DNA of 64,000 bases. Origin: Bog-473 sp963755495 (lineage in GTDB: Bacteria; Actinomycetota; Acidimicrobiia; Acidimicrobiales; RAAP-2). The notes below the pieces were generated by a model. It saw only the letters and a list, made by a program, of their open reading frames with translations. It was not told where the DNA came from and made no database searches. The stretch lies in assembly GCA_963755495.1 (NCBI GenBank), contig CAVWJS010000006.1:682001-746000 (forward strand), in the 5' to 3' direction. A program made the translations under genes and the position numbers. This document shows, in pieces, positions 1-8,857 of the stretch; the first letter of the stretch is position 1; every line of letters starts with the position of its first letter.

Positions 1-700
1 CGTCAATACCGTCCACGACGTCATCACCCGCTCGGTGGGCGTCCCCGTCACTCTCGGCGTCGAGCAAGACGGGCATCTGCGCGACATCGTGGTCACGCCG
101 CAAGACGGTCGAGGGGTGAAGATCGGCAATGTCACCTTGGCCCCGACCAGTGACAAGTCGCCACAGGGCTTCATCGGGATCAACGAAGGCTCGGCTACAG
201 AATCGGTGAACCCCGTCCGGGCCATAGGAAACGCAGGGACCGCCCTCGGCCAAGCGACCTCAGCCGAGTTCTCCGCCCTGATTCACGTGTTCTCCCCGAG
301 CGGCGTGACGTCCCTCTACCACCAGGTGACGAATTCGCACGACGCCACCGTGGCGGCAGATCATCCGGCCACATCCGAGCGGCCCGTCTCGCTCATCGGC
401 GCCGGGAACATCGGCGTGCAGGCTCTGCACCAGGGCGTCGAGTCCTTGCTGGCCCTCCTCATCGTGATCAACATCGCCTTCGCCCTGTTGAACATGCTGC
501 CGATCATGCCGTTCGACGGGGGCCACGTGGCCCTGGCGGTGTATGAATGGATCCGCACCAAGAAGGGTAAGCCCTACTATCAAGCGGACCTCACCAAGCT
601 GATCCCGTATCTCGCACCCGTTCTGGCCTTCCTCGCGCTGTTCGCCATTTCGGTCATCTTCCTTGACATCGCCCATCCCCTCCAGAACGTCTTCCCCTGA
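1..700 (+). CDS. rseP: RIP metalloprotease (M50 site-2 protease), C-terminal part
   Basis: The reading frame is open from the first base of the window, so the N-terminal half with the HExxH zinc site lies upstream and is not seen. What remains is the end of a PDZ domain (roughly VNTVHDVITRS to GFIGINEG), a membrane segment around LLALLIVINIAFALLNMLP, and the conserved second motif NMLPIMPFDGGHVAL, whose Asp supplies the third zinc ligand in M50 proteases. A last hydrophobic helix precedes the stop. Family members cut membrane-bound substrates such as anti-sigma factors within the bilayer. It is followed 8 bp later by ispG, the usual actinobacterial dxr-rip-ispG order, so co-transcription is likely. 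Identity is secure; the particular substrate is unknown. Confidence 0.9.
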   Translation, partial: VNTVHDVITRSVGVPVTLGVEQDGHLRDIVVTPQDGRGVKIGNVTLAPTSDKSPQGFIGINEGSATESVNPVRAIGNAGTALGQATSAEFSALIHVFSPSGVTSLYHQVTNSHDATVAADHPATSERPVSLIGAGNIGVQALHQGVESLLALLIVINIAFALLNMLPIMPFDGGHVALAVYEWIRTKKGKPYYQADLTKLIPYLAPVLAFLALFAISVIFLDIAHPLQNVFP

Positions 701-708
701 TCGGAACC

Positions 709-2157
709 ATGGACCTCTCCGCTTCCCTCCTCACGACCCGCCGCCCGACCCGACGCATCACCCTGGGTGGTGTGCCGATCGGCGACGGGGCGCCCGTCAC
801 CGTCCAGTCCATGACCACCACCAAGACGGCGGACGTCGATGGCACGCTGGCTCAGATCTACGCACTCGCCGCGGCCGGGGCCGACATCGTCCGCTGCACC
901 TGTAACGACGAGGGGGCCGCCATCGGACTGGCTCAAATCGTCCCGCGATCGCCCGTGCCGATCGTGGCTGACATCCACTTCCATCACGAGATGGCATTGG
1001 CCGCGCTGGAGGCAGGCGTGCAGGGTCTGCGCCTCAACCCCGGGAACCTCCGCAAGGAGGCCGAGATCAAGCAGGTGGCCGCCGAGGCCCGTGACCGTGG
1101 GGTGCCCATCCGCATCGGGGTCAATGCGGGGTCGCTGCATCCCGACATCTACGCCAAGTACGGGGGAGCCACCCCCGAAGCACTCGTCGAGTCGGCCCGC
1201 AACGAGTTGGCCTACTTCGAAGAGGTGGACTTCAACGACGTCAAGATCTCGGTCAAGGCCTCCTCGGTCGCACTGATGATCGCCGCCTACCGGCTGGCCT
1301 CGGAGACCTTCGACCACCCTTTGCATCTGGGGGTGACCGAAGCAGGTCCGCCGCCCGGTGGGCTCGTGAAGGGGACGGCGGGTATCGCCACCCTCTTGGC
1401 CGAGGGCATCGGGGACACCATCCGCTTCTCGCTCACGGCCGATCCGGTGGAAGAAGCTCGGGCCGGACGTCAGTTGCTCGAGTCGCTCGGCCTGCGCGAG
1501 CGCAAGGGCCTCGACCTGATCGCGTGTCCCTCCTGCGGGCGGGCGCAAGTGGACGTGATCGCCGTGGCCAAAGAAGCGCAGGAAGCGCTCGAGAAGCTGA
1601 ACCTGCCGATTCAGGTCGCGGTCATGGGCTGCGTCGTCAACGGTCCGGGCGAAGCGCGGGAAGCCGACATCGGCATCGCCGCGGGCAAGAACAAGGGGCA
1701 TTTGTTCATCAGGGGCAAGATCGTCCGTGTCGTTCCCGAGGACGGAATGGTCCAGGCCCTGGTCGAAGAGGCTGAGCGCCTGGTGGCCGAGGGGGTCGAG
1801 GCCCGCATCGCGGCGGCGGATGCCGGAGCGGAGGCGGAAGCGGAGGCCGACCGCCGGGAGCTGCTCGAGTCGACGGGTGTGGACCCGAACCACACCTCGG
1901 CCAAGATCGAGACGATTCACCGCCGCGCCCTCGAGCTGAGGGTCTCGTCGAGGCCATGTTCTGGCCCCACTAACGTGCCCACCCATGAGCAAGGGCGCGA
2001 TCGTGACCAGGGCGGAGGACTTTCCCCGCTGGTACCAAGAAGTGATCGCCCGGGCCGAATTGGCCGAGAACGGGCCGGTACGCGGGACGATGGTCATCCG
2101 TCCGTGGGGCTATGGGATCTGGGAGCTACTGCAGGCGGACCTCGACCGGCGCATTAA
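709..2157 (+). CDS. ispG: 4-hydroxy-3-methylbut-2-enyl diphosphate synthase (IspG), 3' end uncertain
   Basis: IspG converts methylerythritol cyclodiphosphate to HMBPP in the MEP isoprenoid pathway, using a 4Fe-4S cluster. The N-terminal TIM barrel is recognisable (PVTVQSMTTTKTADVDGTL, GADIVRCTCND), and the C-terminal cluster ligands are present in ACPSCGR and MGCVVNGPGEA. The conserved domain ends near residue 360. The frame then runs on through an Ala/Glu-rich stretch and overlaps proS by 173 nt, which is abnormal. A one-base indel just before position 1939 would restore a TGA right after the segment IHRRALEL, about 410 residues in and close to the usual length. Function is certain; the last 70 residues are probably not real. 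Confidence 0.9.
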   Translation: MDLSASLLTTRRPTRRITLGGVPIGDGAPVTVQSMTTTKTADVDGTLAQIYALAAAGADIVRCTCNDEGAAIGLAQIVPRSPVPIVADIHFHHEMALAALEAGVQGLRLNPGNLRKEAEIKQVAAEARDRGVPIRIGVNAGSLHPDIYAKYGGATPEALVESARNELAYFEEVDFNDVKISVKASSVALMIAAYRLASETFDHPLHLGVTEAGPPPGGLVKGTAGIATLLAEGIGDTIRFSLTADPVEEARAGRQLLESLGLRERKGLDLIACPSCGRAQVDVIAVAKEAQEALEKLNLPIQVAVMGCVVNGPGEAREADIGIAAGKNKGHLFIRGKIVRVVPEDGMVQALVEEAERLVAEGVEARIAAADAGAEAEAEADRRELLESTGVDPNHTSAKIETIHRRALELRVSSRPCSGPTNVPTHEQGRDRDQGGGLSPLVPRSDRPGRIGRERAGTRDDGHPSVGLWDLGATAGGPRPAH

Positions 2158-3397
2158 GGAGGCGGGAGCCGAGAACGCCTATTTCCCGCTGTTCATCCCC
2201 GAGTCGTTCCTGAGCCTCGAAGCCGAGCATGTCGAAGGCTTCAGTCCCGAGTTGGCCGTGGTGACCCACGGCGGGGGCAAGAAGCTCGAGGAGCCGGTGG
2301 TGGTCCGTCCCACCAGCGAGACCGTGATCAACAGCTTCTTCGCCAAATGGATTCAGAGCCACCGCGACCTTCCCCTTTTGATCAACCAGTGGGCCAACGT
2401 GGTGCGATGGGAGCTGCGGCCCCGGCTCTTCCTCCGCACGACCGAGTTCCTCTGGCAGGAGGGGCACACCGCCCATGCCACCGAGGCGCAAGCGCGGGCG
2501 TATGCGCTGCAAATCCTGCGCGATGTGTACCTGGCCACCATGGTGGACGTGGCGGCCTTGCCCGTGCTCACAGGCCACAAGACGGCGCGGGAACGATTTG
2601 CCGGAGCGACGCGGACGTGGACCTGCGAGGGGATGATGGGGGACGGCAAAGCTCTGCAGATGGGGACCAGCCACGAGCTGGGCCAGAACTTCTCCCGAGT
2701 TTTTGACATCACCTACACCAATACCGAGGGTGTGCTGGAGTACGTCTGGCAGACCTCATGGGGAGTGTCGACCCGTTTGATCGGCGCCGTGGTCATGGGG
2801 CACGGTGACGATTTCGGCTTGCGACTTCCTCCGGCCCTCGCCCCCTCCCAGGTCGTGGTGTTGCTGATCAAGGAGGAAGAGGGCGTGCGGGCGGCAGCCG
2901 ACGCGCTGGTTGCCGAGTTGCGGGCCGACGGACACCGGGTGCGGCTCGACGACCGCACCGGAACCAGCTTCGGGCGCCGGAGCGTGGACTGGGAGCTCAA
3001 GGGCGTCCCGGTCAGGGTGGAAATCGGACCCCGGGATCTGGCCGAGGGGAAGGTTACCGTGGTGACCAGGCATACCCTTGTAAAAGAGACGCTGCCCCTG
3101 GCCGGCGTACGGGGAGCGGTCACCGAGATCCTGGCGCGAGTCGGTCCGGAGCTGCTGGCCGAGGCCACCGCAGCGCGGCAGCAGCGCACGGTGGATGTGC
3201 GCAGCCTGGACGAGGCAATCGAGGCCGCCAGTGCGGGTTTTGCGAGGATTCCCATGAGTGCGCTGGGGCTCGATGGCGAGGACCGACTCGGCGCCAAGGC
3301 TTTGTCGATTCGCTGCCTTCAGCGCGCCGATGGAAGCCTGACCGAAGTCGGGGACGACGAAGCGGATCTGACTGCGGTGGTCGCCCGGTCGTATTGA
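1985..3397 (+). CDS. proS: Prolyl-tRNA synthetase, archaeal/eukaryotic-type
   Basis: This class II synthetase charges tRNA-Pro. At 470 aa it is the short form without the bacterial editing insertion. Motifs point to the archaeal-like type: the GTMVIRPWGYGIWELLQ start of motif 1, VVRPTSETVINSFF, motif 2 around RWELRPRLFLRTTEFLWQEGHTAH, and motif 3 around WGVSTRLIGAVVMGHGDDFGL. An anticodon-binding domain (VVVLLIKEEE onward) and a C-terminal zinc/peptide extension follow. The ATG at 1985 follows the last plausible IspG codons directly. In mycobacteria proS sits near the same genes but is of bacterial type. Type assignment is from motif reading and was not tested by a tree. Confidence 0.92.
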   Translation: MSKGAIVTRAEDFPRWYQEVIARAELAENGPVRGTMVIRPWGYGIWELLQADLDRRIKEAGAENAYFPLFIPESFLSLEAEHVEGFSPELAVVTHGGGKKLEEPVVVRPTSETVINSFFAKWIQSHRDLPLLINQWANVVRWELRPRLFLRTTEFLWQEGHTAHATEAQARAYALQILRDVYLATMVDVAALPVLTGHKTARERFAGATRTWTCEGMMGDGKALQMGTSHELGQNFSRVFDITYTNTEGVLEYVWQTSWGVSTRLIGAVVMGHGDDFGLRLPPALAPSQVVVLLIKEEEGVRAAADALVAELRADGHRVRLDDRTGTSFGRRSVDWELKGVPVRVEIGPRDLAEGKVTVVTRHTLVKETLPLAGVRGAVTEILARVGPELLAEATAARQQRTVDVRSLDEAIEAASAGFARIPMSALGLDGEDRLGAKALSIRCLQRADGSLTEVGDDEADLTAVVARSY

Positions 3398-3661
3398 AGG
3401 ACGCCGGGCCGGGCCGGATGCGGGGCCGGACGCCAGGCCCCATGCCAGGCCCTGCCGCCGGCCCTCATGCCGGGCTCGAGGTTCAGCAGGTGGCGACCCC
3501 CTTGCGCTGAGCGACGGGCTTGTCGAGAGGGAACCCCGGATGGTTTTCAATCGCTTACCGGTCGGCCAGTAGTTTTCACTACCTACTCACGACTACCAGG
3601 CCACCCACGCGCGCCGTGCCTGCGACGGCAGAAGAAAGGGGGATCGCACGGAGCGGCGGAT
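3398..3661. other. Intergenic region after proS, no gene seen
   Basis: This stretch is very GC-rich and internally repetitive near 3403-3470, with several gccgg and ccaggcc words. I see no reading frame with family-like content on either strand and no clear terminator. It separates proS from the promoter of the rimP operon. Confidence 0.5.
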
Positions 3662-3730
3662 TGCTATAATCCCTCGCGCTGTCCAGTTTGAGTATCAGTA
3701 CCTCGTTGGAGCGTGGGCTGCGGCCCACGC
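3662..3730 (+). promoter_or_regulatory. Extended -10 promoter and leader hairpin of the rimP-nusA-infB operon
   Basis: TGCTATAAT at 3662-3670 is a perfect extended -10 element, and no good -35 box is seen upstream. Transcription would start near 3677. A perfect 8-bp hairpin follows, with arms gcgtgggc (3711-3718) and gcccacgc (3723-3730), a 4-nt loop and then TTTCGC. A GTGGGC hairpin ahead of rimP is a recurring arrangement in Gram-positive genomes and is usually read as an attenuator. That role is inferred here. Confidence 0.6.
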
Positions 3731-3799
3731 TTTCGCATTCCGGGGCTCGCAATGCAGGTGGCAGAAGGTGATGGTGACCGTCGAGAGGAGGTGACAGTG

Positions 3800-4279
3800 A
3801 TGGCGAGGGACACGAACGACCTGGTTGAGGCGCTGTCGCCCCTGCTCGAGACCCGCGGGCTCGACCTCGTCGATGTCGAGCTCCATGGTTCCGAGTTGAC
3901 CATTTTCGTCGATCGTGAGGGCGGGGTGGACCTCGACACGCTTGGTGAGGCGACGCGCGCAGTTTCCGACACACTCGACGAGCTCGACCCGCTTCCCGGC
4001 CGCTACACCCTGGCCGTTTCCAGCCCCGGGCTGGAGCGCCGTCTTCGGACTCCCGCCCACTTCGTGCGGGCCGTCGGCGAGGCCGTCACCGTGCGCGTGC
4101 ACGGGGGAACGTCTGAAGTGCGTCGTGTCAGGGGCACCATCGAGTCCGCTGACGAGACCGGATTCACTCTGGTCGGACCTGACCTACCCGATGGCTCGCT
4201 GCGTGTCGCCTACGGCGAGGTCGAGCGCGCCCGCACCATTTTTGAATGGGGTCCCCAGCCGAAGAGAGTAAGAGGGTGA
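3800..4279 (+). CDS. rimP: Ribosome maturation factor RimP
   Basis: RimP helps mature the 30S subunit. The 159-aa protein shows the two expected domains: the N-terminal alpha/beta domain (LVEALSPLLETRGLDLVDVE, then FVDREGGVDLDTLGEATRA, and LAVSSPGLERRL with the family signature SSPGLxRxL) and a C-terminal SH3-like barrel. The ATG at 3800 is chosen because AGGAGG at 3786-3791 lies 8 nt upstream; upstream GTG codons would place the ribosome site inside the gene. It is the first gene of the run rimP-nusA-ylxR-infB-rbfA, and nusA starts 7 bp after it ends. Confidence 0.93.
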   Translation: MARDTNDLVEALSPLLETRGLDLVDVELHGSELTIFVDREGGVDLDTLGEATRAVSDTLDELDPLPGRYTLAVSSPGLERRLRTPAHFVRAVGEAVTVRVHGGTSEVRRVRGTIESADETGFTLVGPDLPDGSLRVAYGEVERARTIFEWGPQPKRVRG

Positions 4280-4286
4280 GCAGGTC

Positions 4287-5525
4287 ATGAGTAAGACCAA
4301 TTTCGAGTTTTTGGACGCATTGGGGCAGATCGCCCGGGACAAGGGGATCTCGGTCGAGACGTTGCTCGATGCGCTGGCTAACGCCTTGGTGGCCGCGTAC
4401 AAGCGACGCCCCGACGCGGCCGAAGAGGCCGTGGTCACCATTGATCCTGACTCGGGCGAAATCCGCGTCTATGGCCAGGAGCTGGACGAAGACGGGGAAG
4501 TCATCCGCGAATGGGACGACACGCCGGACGATTTCGGGCGCATCGCCGCCCAGACGGCGAAGCAGGTCATCCTCCAACGGATCCGTGAAGTCGAGCGGGA
4601 CATGAAGTACGAGGAGTACGCCGGGCGCGAGGGGGACATCGTGACCGGGATCGTGCAGCAGACGGACAACCGCTACACGCTGCTTGACCTCGGCAAGGTG
4701 GAAGCACTCTTGCCGCAGGCTGAGCAGGTGTCCTATGAGCGCTACGAGCACGGGACGCGTCTCAAGGCGTACATCGTCGAAGTGCGCAAGACGAGCAAGG
4801 GTCCACAGATCGTGGTGAGTCGCACCCATCCGGGCCTGATCAAGCGACTCTTCGAGCTCGAAGTACCCGAGATCTCCTCGGGTGTGGTCGAGATCAAGGC
4901 GGCGGCACGTGAGCCTGGACACCGCACGAAGATCGCGGTGTGGTCCAACGATCCCAATGTCGATCCCGTGGGGGCCTGCGTCGGTGCGCGCGGCTCGCGC
5001 GTGCGCATGGTGACCAACGAGTTGCGCGGGGAGCGCGTCGACGTCGTGCCGTTCTCCGATGACCCGGTTGACCTTATTCAAAATGCTCTGGCACCGGCCC
5101 GTGTCCGCGAGGTTCGCCTCGATGAAGAGACCGGGACGGCAACGGTGGTGGTCAGCGACTTCCAACTTTCATTGGCCATCGGCAAGGAAGGTCAGAATGC
5201 TCGCCTGGCTGCTCGACTGACGGGCTGGCGGATCGACATCAAGAGCGAGACGCAGCTGGCCGAGGAAGAAGCGGGCTACGGCGACCAAGAGTGGGCCGAA
5301 GGTGAGTGGGTCGAGGACGAGTCGGGCGAAATGGTGTGGAAGCCGGCCGAGGGTGGCGAGGCCATGTCGGCCGAGGAGTGGACGCATCAAGCCGACGTGA
5401 CACCTGGTGACGAGCCTGTCGCTACAAATTCGGCGACAGCCGATGCAGAGGGCGTCAGCGCGGCCGACGAGTCCGCTGGCTCAGGCGACGAGTCGTCGCC
5501 TCCCGCGACGGGAGCCGAGGCATAG
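4287..5525 (+). CDS. nusA: Transcription termination/antitermination protein NusA
   Basis: NusA binds RNA polymerase and modulates pausing, termination and antitermination. The 412-aa protein has, in order, the N-terminal polymerase-binding domain (FEFLDALGQIARDKGIS), an S1 domain (GREGDIVTGIVQQTDNR), and KH1/KH2 domains (DPVGACVGARGSRVRMV and LAIGKEGQNARLAARLTG). A long acidic, Ala/Ser-rich tail follows residue 330 (GEWVEDESGEMVWKPAEGGE onward) and is low complexity. Such tails occur in other actinobacteria, but this one is long. It is translationally close to ylxR, whose conserved motif begins within a few bases of the nusA stop. Confidence 0.95.
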   Translation: MSKTNFEFLDALGQIARDKGISVETLLDALANALVAAYKRRPDAAEEAVVTIDPDSGEIRVYGQELDEDGEVIREWDDTPDDFGRIAAQTAKQVILQRIREVERDMKYEEYAGREGDIVTGIVQQTDNRYTLLDLGKVEALLPQAEQVSYERYEHGTRLKAYIVEVRKTSKGPQIVVSRTHPGLIKRLFELEVPEISSGVVEIKAAAREPGHRTKIAVWSNDPNVDPVGACVGARGSRVRMVTNELRGERVDVVPFSDDPVDLIQNALAPARVREVRLDEETGTATVVVSDFQLSLAIGKEGQNARLAARLTGWRIDIKSETQLAEEEAGYGDQEWAEGEWVEDESGEMVWKPAEGGEAMSAEEWTHQADVTPGDEPVATNSATADAEGVSAADESAGSGDESSPPATGAEA

Positions 5526-5803
5526 TACCGACACGGACCTGCGTCGGATGCCGAAAGGCACGCCCGGCCGACGTGTTGTTCCGAGTTGTGCGGCTGGCCG
5601 ATGGTCAGTTGAGGGCGGACCGAACCGGTCCCGGCCGGGGTGCGTGGCTCTGTGAGGGGTCAGCGAGCTGCCTCCAGGAAGCAGCACGCAGACGTGCCTT
5701 CGACCGGGCATTGCGGGCACCAGTCACAACCGTTGCCGTCGAACATCTACGGACGAGCCTGGAAAGCGCGTCGAAGCACGATCCACCCGATGTGCGAGGA
5801 TAG
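5522..5803 (+). CDS. ylxR: YlxR-family (DUF448) RNA-binding protein, start codon not evident
   Basis: A frame directly after nusA encodes the YlxR signature: PTRTCVGCRKARPADVLFRV, then GPGRGAWLC and a basic C-terminal part. YlxR proteins are about 90 aa, bind RNA and often sit between nusA and infB as here. The frame has no ATG, GTG or TTG between its upstream stop at 5408 and the GTG at 5573, which lies inside the conserved domain. The nearest upstream candidate is an ATA at 5522 overlapping the nusA stop. Either a rare start codon is used, or an indel hides the real start. The family call is firm; the start is not. Confidence 0.75.
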   Translation: MVPTRTCVGCRKARPADVLFRVVRLADGQLRADRTGPGRGAWLCEGSASCLQEAARRRAFDRALRAPVTTVAVEHLRTSLESASKHDPPDVRG

Positions 5804-5856
5804 AGGGCTGCGGGTCACCCCGGGGCCCAAAGAGTACGAAGGACATAGAGAACCAC

Positions 5857-8850
5857 TTGCCGAAGAAGATCCGCGTCTATGAACTAGCCAAAGAGCTAGG
5901 CCTCAGCAACAAGGAAGGGCTTGACCTGGCCCTTTCCCTTGGCATTGGGGTGAAGAGCCACTCGTCCTCCATTGAGGACGCGCAGGCGGACCGCGTCCGT
6001 CGTAAGGCCGACGCCGAAGGCCTCCGTCGTGAGGTCACGCCCGAAGAGCCGCCGCCACCCCCTGCTGCCGCTCCTGACAAGAGGGCGGCCGGCAGGACGA
6101 TCTCGTCGTCGTCCCCGGCGACAGCGAGGCCGACGAGCGGTGACGCCCGGGCCCCCCGCCTCATCAGTAGCAGGCCAACCGGGTCGCCGAGCACGGTCGC
6201 CGGCACCCCCGCACGCCCCGTCCGATCTGACGCACCGACGTCAACGCCGGCGTCTGCACCGCCAGCAGCGTCCGCACCAAGCACAGCACCACCCGCCCCG
6301 GTCGGAGCCCCTGCCGCACCAGTGCCAGCACCAGCTCCTCCAAGGGCACCCGCCGCCGCACCGGGTGCATCTTCGCCGGCACCAGCGCCAACGTCGACGC
6401 GTTCGGCGCCACCAGCCGCACCGGCACCATCAGCGTCGCCTGCCCCAGCGCCAGGACGCGTCGCAGCTTCAACTGCAGCCCCAACGGCCGCAGCCCCAAC
6501 GGCCGCAGCCCCAACGGCCGCAGCCCCAACGGCCGCAGCCCCAACGGCCGCTCCTCCGGCTGCCCCCGCCGCCCCAGCGTCGCCCGCAGCTGCAGCCCCT
6601 GCTGCGCCGGCGCCTCCCGCCGAGCGCGCACCCCGACCTCCTTTGAGCCCGAGCGGCAAGCCTGTTCCGCCACCACCTCCTCCACGTCCGCCGATCGGGC
6701 CGAGTGGACGTCCGATCCCGCCGCCACCGGGCCTGGGTGGTCGACGTCCGACCGCTCCGCCCACGCGGCCGGGCGGCAGTGGCTACCCGGCCCGCACAGG
6801 AGGCCGACCCGCCCCGGGAGCCGGTCGCCCCACAGGTGGCCCCGGTGGGCCAGGCAGCAGCAGTTTCGGTAGCCGTCCCAGTGGTTCGGGTGGCTTCAGC
6901 GGTCGTCCTGGAGGCGGCGGACCTTCGACTGCGCCGCCCGCCGCCGGGCGCAGTGGACTGCCCGGACGTCGCCCGCCGCAGCGTCGGGCCCGTCGCCGCC
7001 GGCGCAATCTCGAAGAGCTCGAGCCGACACAACTCACCAGCTATCAACCCTCAACAGCGCCGGTACCCGACGGCGAGGTCATCGTCGAGCGCGGCTCCAC
7101 GGCGCGCGATCTGGGTCCCAAGCTGAACCGCAGCGCAGGGGACATCGTGCGATTCCTGATGCTCCAGGGCGAAATGGTCATGGCCACGCAGTCGCTGACC
7201 GACGACATGATCGAGCTCTTCGCGGCGGAGATCGGCGCCGACGTGCGCTTGGTCGATCCCGGTGAGGAACAAGAAGCTGAGCTGTTGGCGCGTTACTTCG
7301 AAGAAGAAGATGAGGAAGAGGACGCTGATCAGCGACCCCGGCCTCCCGTCGTCACCGTCATGGGACACGTCGACCACGGCAAGACGCTCCTGCTGGACCG
7401 CATCCGCAAGACCGATGTCGTGGCGGGAGAAGCCGGTGGCATCACACAGCACATCGGGGCTTATCAGGTGGTGTGGCACGACAAGAGGATCACGTTCATC
7501 GACACCCCGGGCCACGCTGCGTTCACCGCCATGCGAGCTCGTGGCGCCCAGGCGACCGACATCGTGGTGTTGGTCGTGGCGGCCGACGACGGCGTGATGC
7601 CGCAGACGATCGAAGCTATCGACCACGCCAAGGCGGCCGACGTCCCGATCATCGTGGCCGTCAACAAGATGGACCGCCCGGACGCCGATTCGACACGCGT
7701 GCTGCAGCAGCTCTCCGAGCGCGGACTCGTTCCTGAAGCATGGGGTGGTGACACCATCGTGGTGGAGGTCTCCGCCCTCGTGGGGACCGGGATCGAGAAC
7801 TTGCTCGAGCAGATCACGCTGGTGGCCGAGGTGGAAGAGCTGACGGCGCGGGTCGAAGGCGAGGCGCGTGGCGTTGTACTCGAGGCCAACCTCGAGGTCG
7901 GCCGGGGTCCCGTCGCTACCGTCATTGTCCAGCAGGGCACGCTCCGGGTGGGCGACCCGGTGGTGGCGGGTGCCGCCTGGGGCAAGGTCAAGGCACTCGT
8001 CGACGACTTGGGTGACCATGTAAAGGAAGCACTCCCTTCGACGCCGGTGCAGGTATTGGGATTCTCTGAGCCTCCTCATGCCGGGGACGAGATGCGCGGC
8101 GCCAAGGATCTCGCACGGGCCCGCACGCTGGGCGAGGCGAGAGCGCAACGCTTCCGCCTGTCGGGCCACAAGCCAGTGGCGTCTGCGGCTACCGGAGCCA
8201 AACTTGAAGACCTCTTCGAACAGATCCAGCGCGGCGAGACGGCGACCCTCAACATCGTGCTCAAGGCCGACGTGCAGGGCTCATTGGAGGCCGTGACCGA
8301 AAGTCTCAAGCGACTCGAGCGCGACGACGTGAAGTTGAGCTTCGTGTTGCGAGGCATCGGTGGCATCACCGAGAACGACGTCCAGCTGGCTGCGGCCTCG
8401 AGCGCCACCATCATCGGGTTCAACGTGCGACCCGACCGGCGCTCGCGCGAGTTGGCCGAATCCTCCGATGTCGAAGTGCGGACCTACGAGATCATCTACA
8501 AGCTGCTCGAGGACATCGAGGCAGCCATGCTCGGCCTGCTCTCGCCTCTGTACGAAGAAGTGGTCACGGGCGAGGCCGAGGTGCGCGAGGTCATACGTGT
8601 CCCACGCGTCGGCGCCATCGCCGGTTGTTACGTGCGAGAAGGCAAGATCACCCGCGGTTCGAAGGTGCGTTTCCTCCGTGAGGGCACGGTCATCTGGAAG
8701 GGCTCCATCACCTCGTTGCGGCGCTTCAAGGACGACGTGCGAGAGGTTGCGGCCGGGTTCGAGTGTGGTATCGGCCTGTCCGACTTCCAGGACCTCCACG
8801 CCGGTGACATCATCGAGACGTTTGAGGAGCGCGAGATCGCGCGGACGTGA
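5857..8850 (+). CDS. infB: Translation initiation factor IF-2
   Basis: IF-2 is the GTPase that brings initiator tRNA to the ribosome. Translation starts at a TTG (5857), giving PKKIRVYELAKELGLSNKEG, the classic first IF2_N domain. Residues about 60-370 are a Pro/Ala/Gly/Arg-rich linker with a perfect tandem repeat. A second IF2_N-like domain (ARDLGPKLNRSAGDIVRFLM) precedes the G domain with G1 GHVDHGKT, G3 DTPGHAAF and G4 NKMD. Domains II to IV follow to the C terminus. At 997 aa it is as long as other actinobacterial IF-2 proteins. It is followed 7 bp later by rbfA. A long minus-strand frame opposite the linker is only a composition artefact. Confidence 0.96.
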   Translation: MPKKIRVYELAKELGLSNKEGLDLALSLGIGVKSHSSSIEDAQADRVRRKADAEGLRREVTPEEPPPPPAAAPDKRAAGRTISSSSPATARPTSGDARAPRLISSRPTGSPSTVAGTPARPVRSDAPTSTPASAPPAASAPSTAPPAPVGAPAAPVPAPAPPRAPAAAPGASSPAPAPTSTRSAPPAAPAPSASPAPAPGRVAASTAAPTAAAPTAAAPTAAAPTAAAPTAAPPAAPAAPASPAAAAPAAPAPPAERAPRPPLSPSGKPVPPPPPPRPPIGPSGRPIPPPPGLGGRRPTAPPTRPGGSGYPARTGGRPAPGAGRPTGGPGGPGSSSFGSRPSGSGGFSGRPGGGGPSTAPPAAGRSGLPGRRPPQRRARRRRRNLEELEPTQLTSYQPSTAPVPDGEVIVERGSTARDLGPKLNRSAGDIVRFLMLQGEMVMATQSLTDDMIELFAAEIGADVRLVDPGEEQEAELLARYFEEEDEEEDADQRPRPPVVTVMGHVDHGKTLLLDRIRKTDVVAGEAGGITQHIGAYQVVWHDKRITFIDTPGHAAFTAMRARGAQATDIVVLVVAADDGVMPQTIEAIDHAKAADVPIIVAVNKMDRPDADSTRVLQQLSERGLVPEAWGGDTIVVEVSALVGTGIENLLEQITLVAEVEELTARVEGEARGVVLEANLEVGRGPVATVIVQQGTLRVGDPVVAGAAWGKVKALVDDLGDHVKEALPSTPVQVLGFSEPPHAGDEMRGAKDLARARTLGEARAQRFRLSGHKPVASAATGAKLEDLFEQIQRGETATLNIVLKADVQGSLEAVTESLKRLERDDVKLSFVLRGIGGITENDVQLAAASSATIIGFNVRPDRRSRELAESSDVEVRTYEIIYKLLEDIEAAMLGLLSPLYEEVVTGEAEVREVIRVPRVGAIAGCYVREGKITRGSKVRFLREGTVIWKGSITSLRRFKDDVREVAAGFECGIGLSDFQDLHAGDIIETFEEREIART
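6481..6551 (+). repeat. 15-bp in-frame tandem repeat in the infB linker
   Basis: Four perfect copies of a 15-bp unit (ccaacggccgcagcc) plus a partial fifth run from 6481. The unit is five codons long, so each copy adds PTAAA without breaking the frame. Copy number probably varies between strains. Confidence 0.9.
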
Positions 8851-8857
8851 CATCTTC

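Noticed and set aside
6481..6551. Short tandem repeats as a CRISPR array
   Set aside because: The repeat units are contiguous with no spacers and lie in a coding linker. No cas genes are seen anywhere in the window.
5877..6764. Long minus-strand Gly/Ala-rich reading frame opposite infB
   Set aside because: It mirrors the Pro/Ala/Gly-rich IF-2 linker and has no family features; the plus-strand IF-2 gene is certain.
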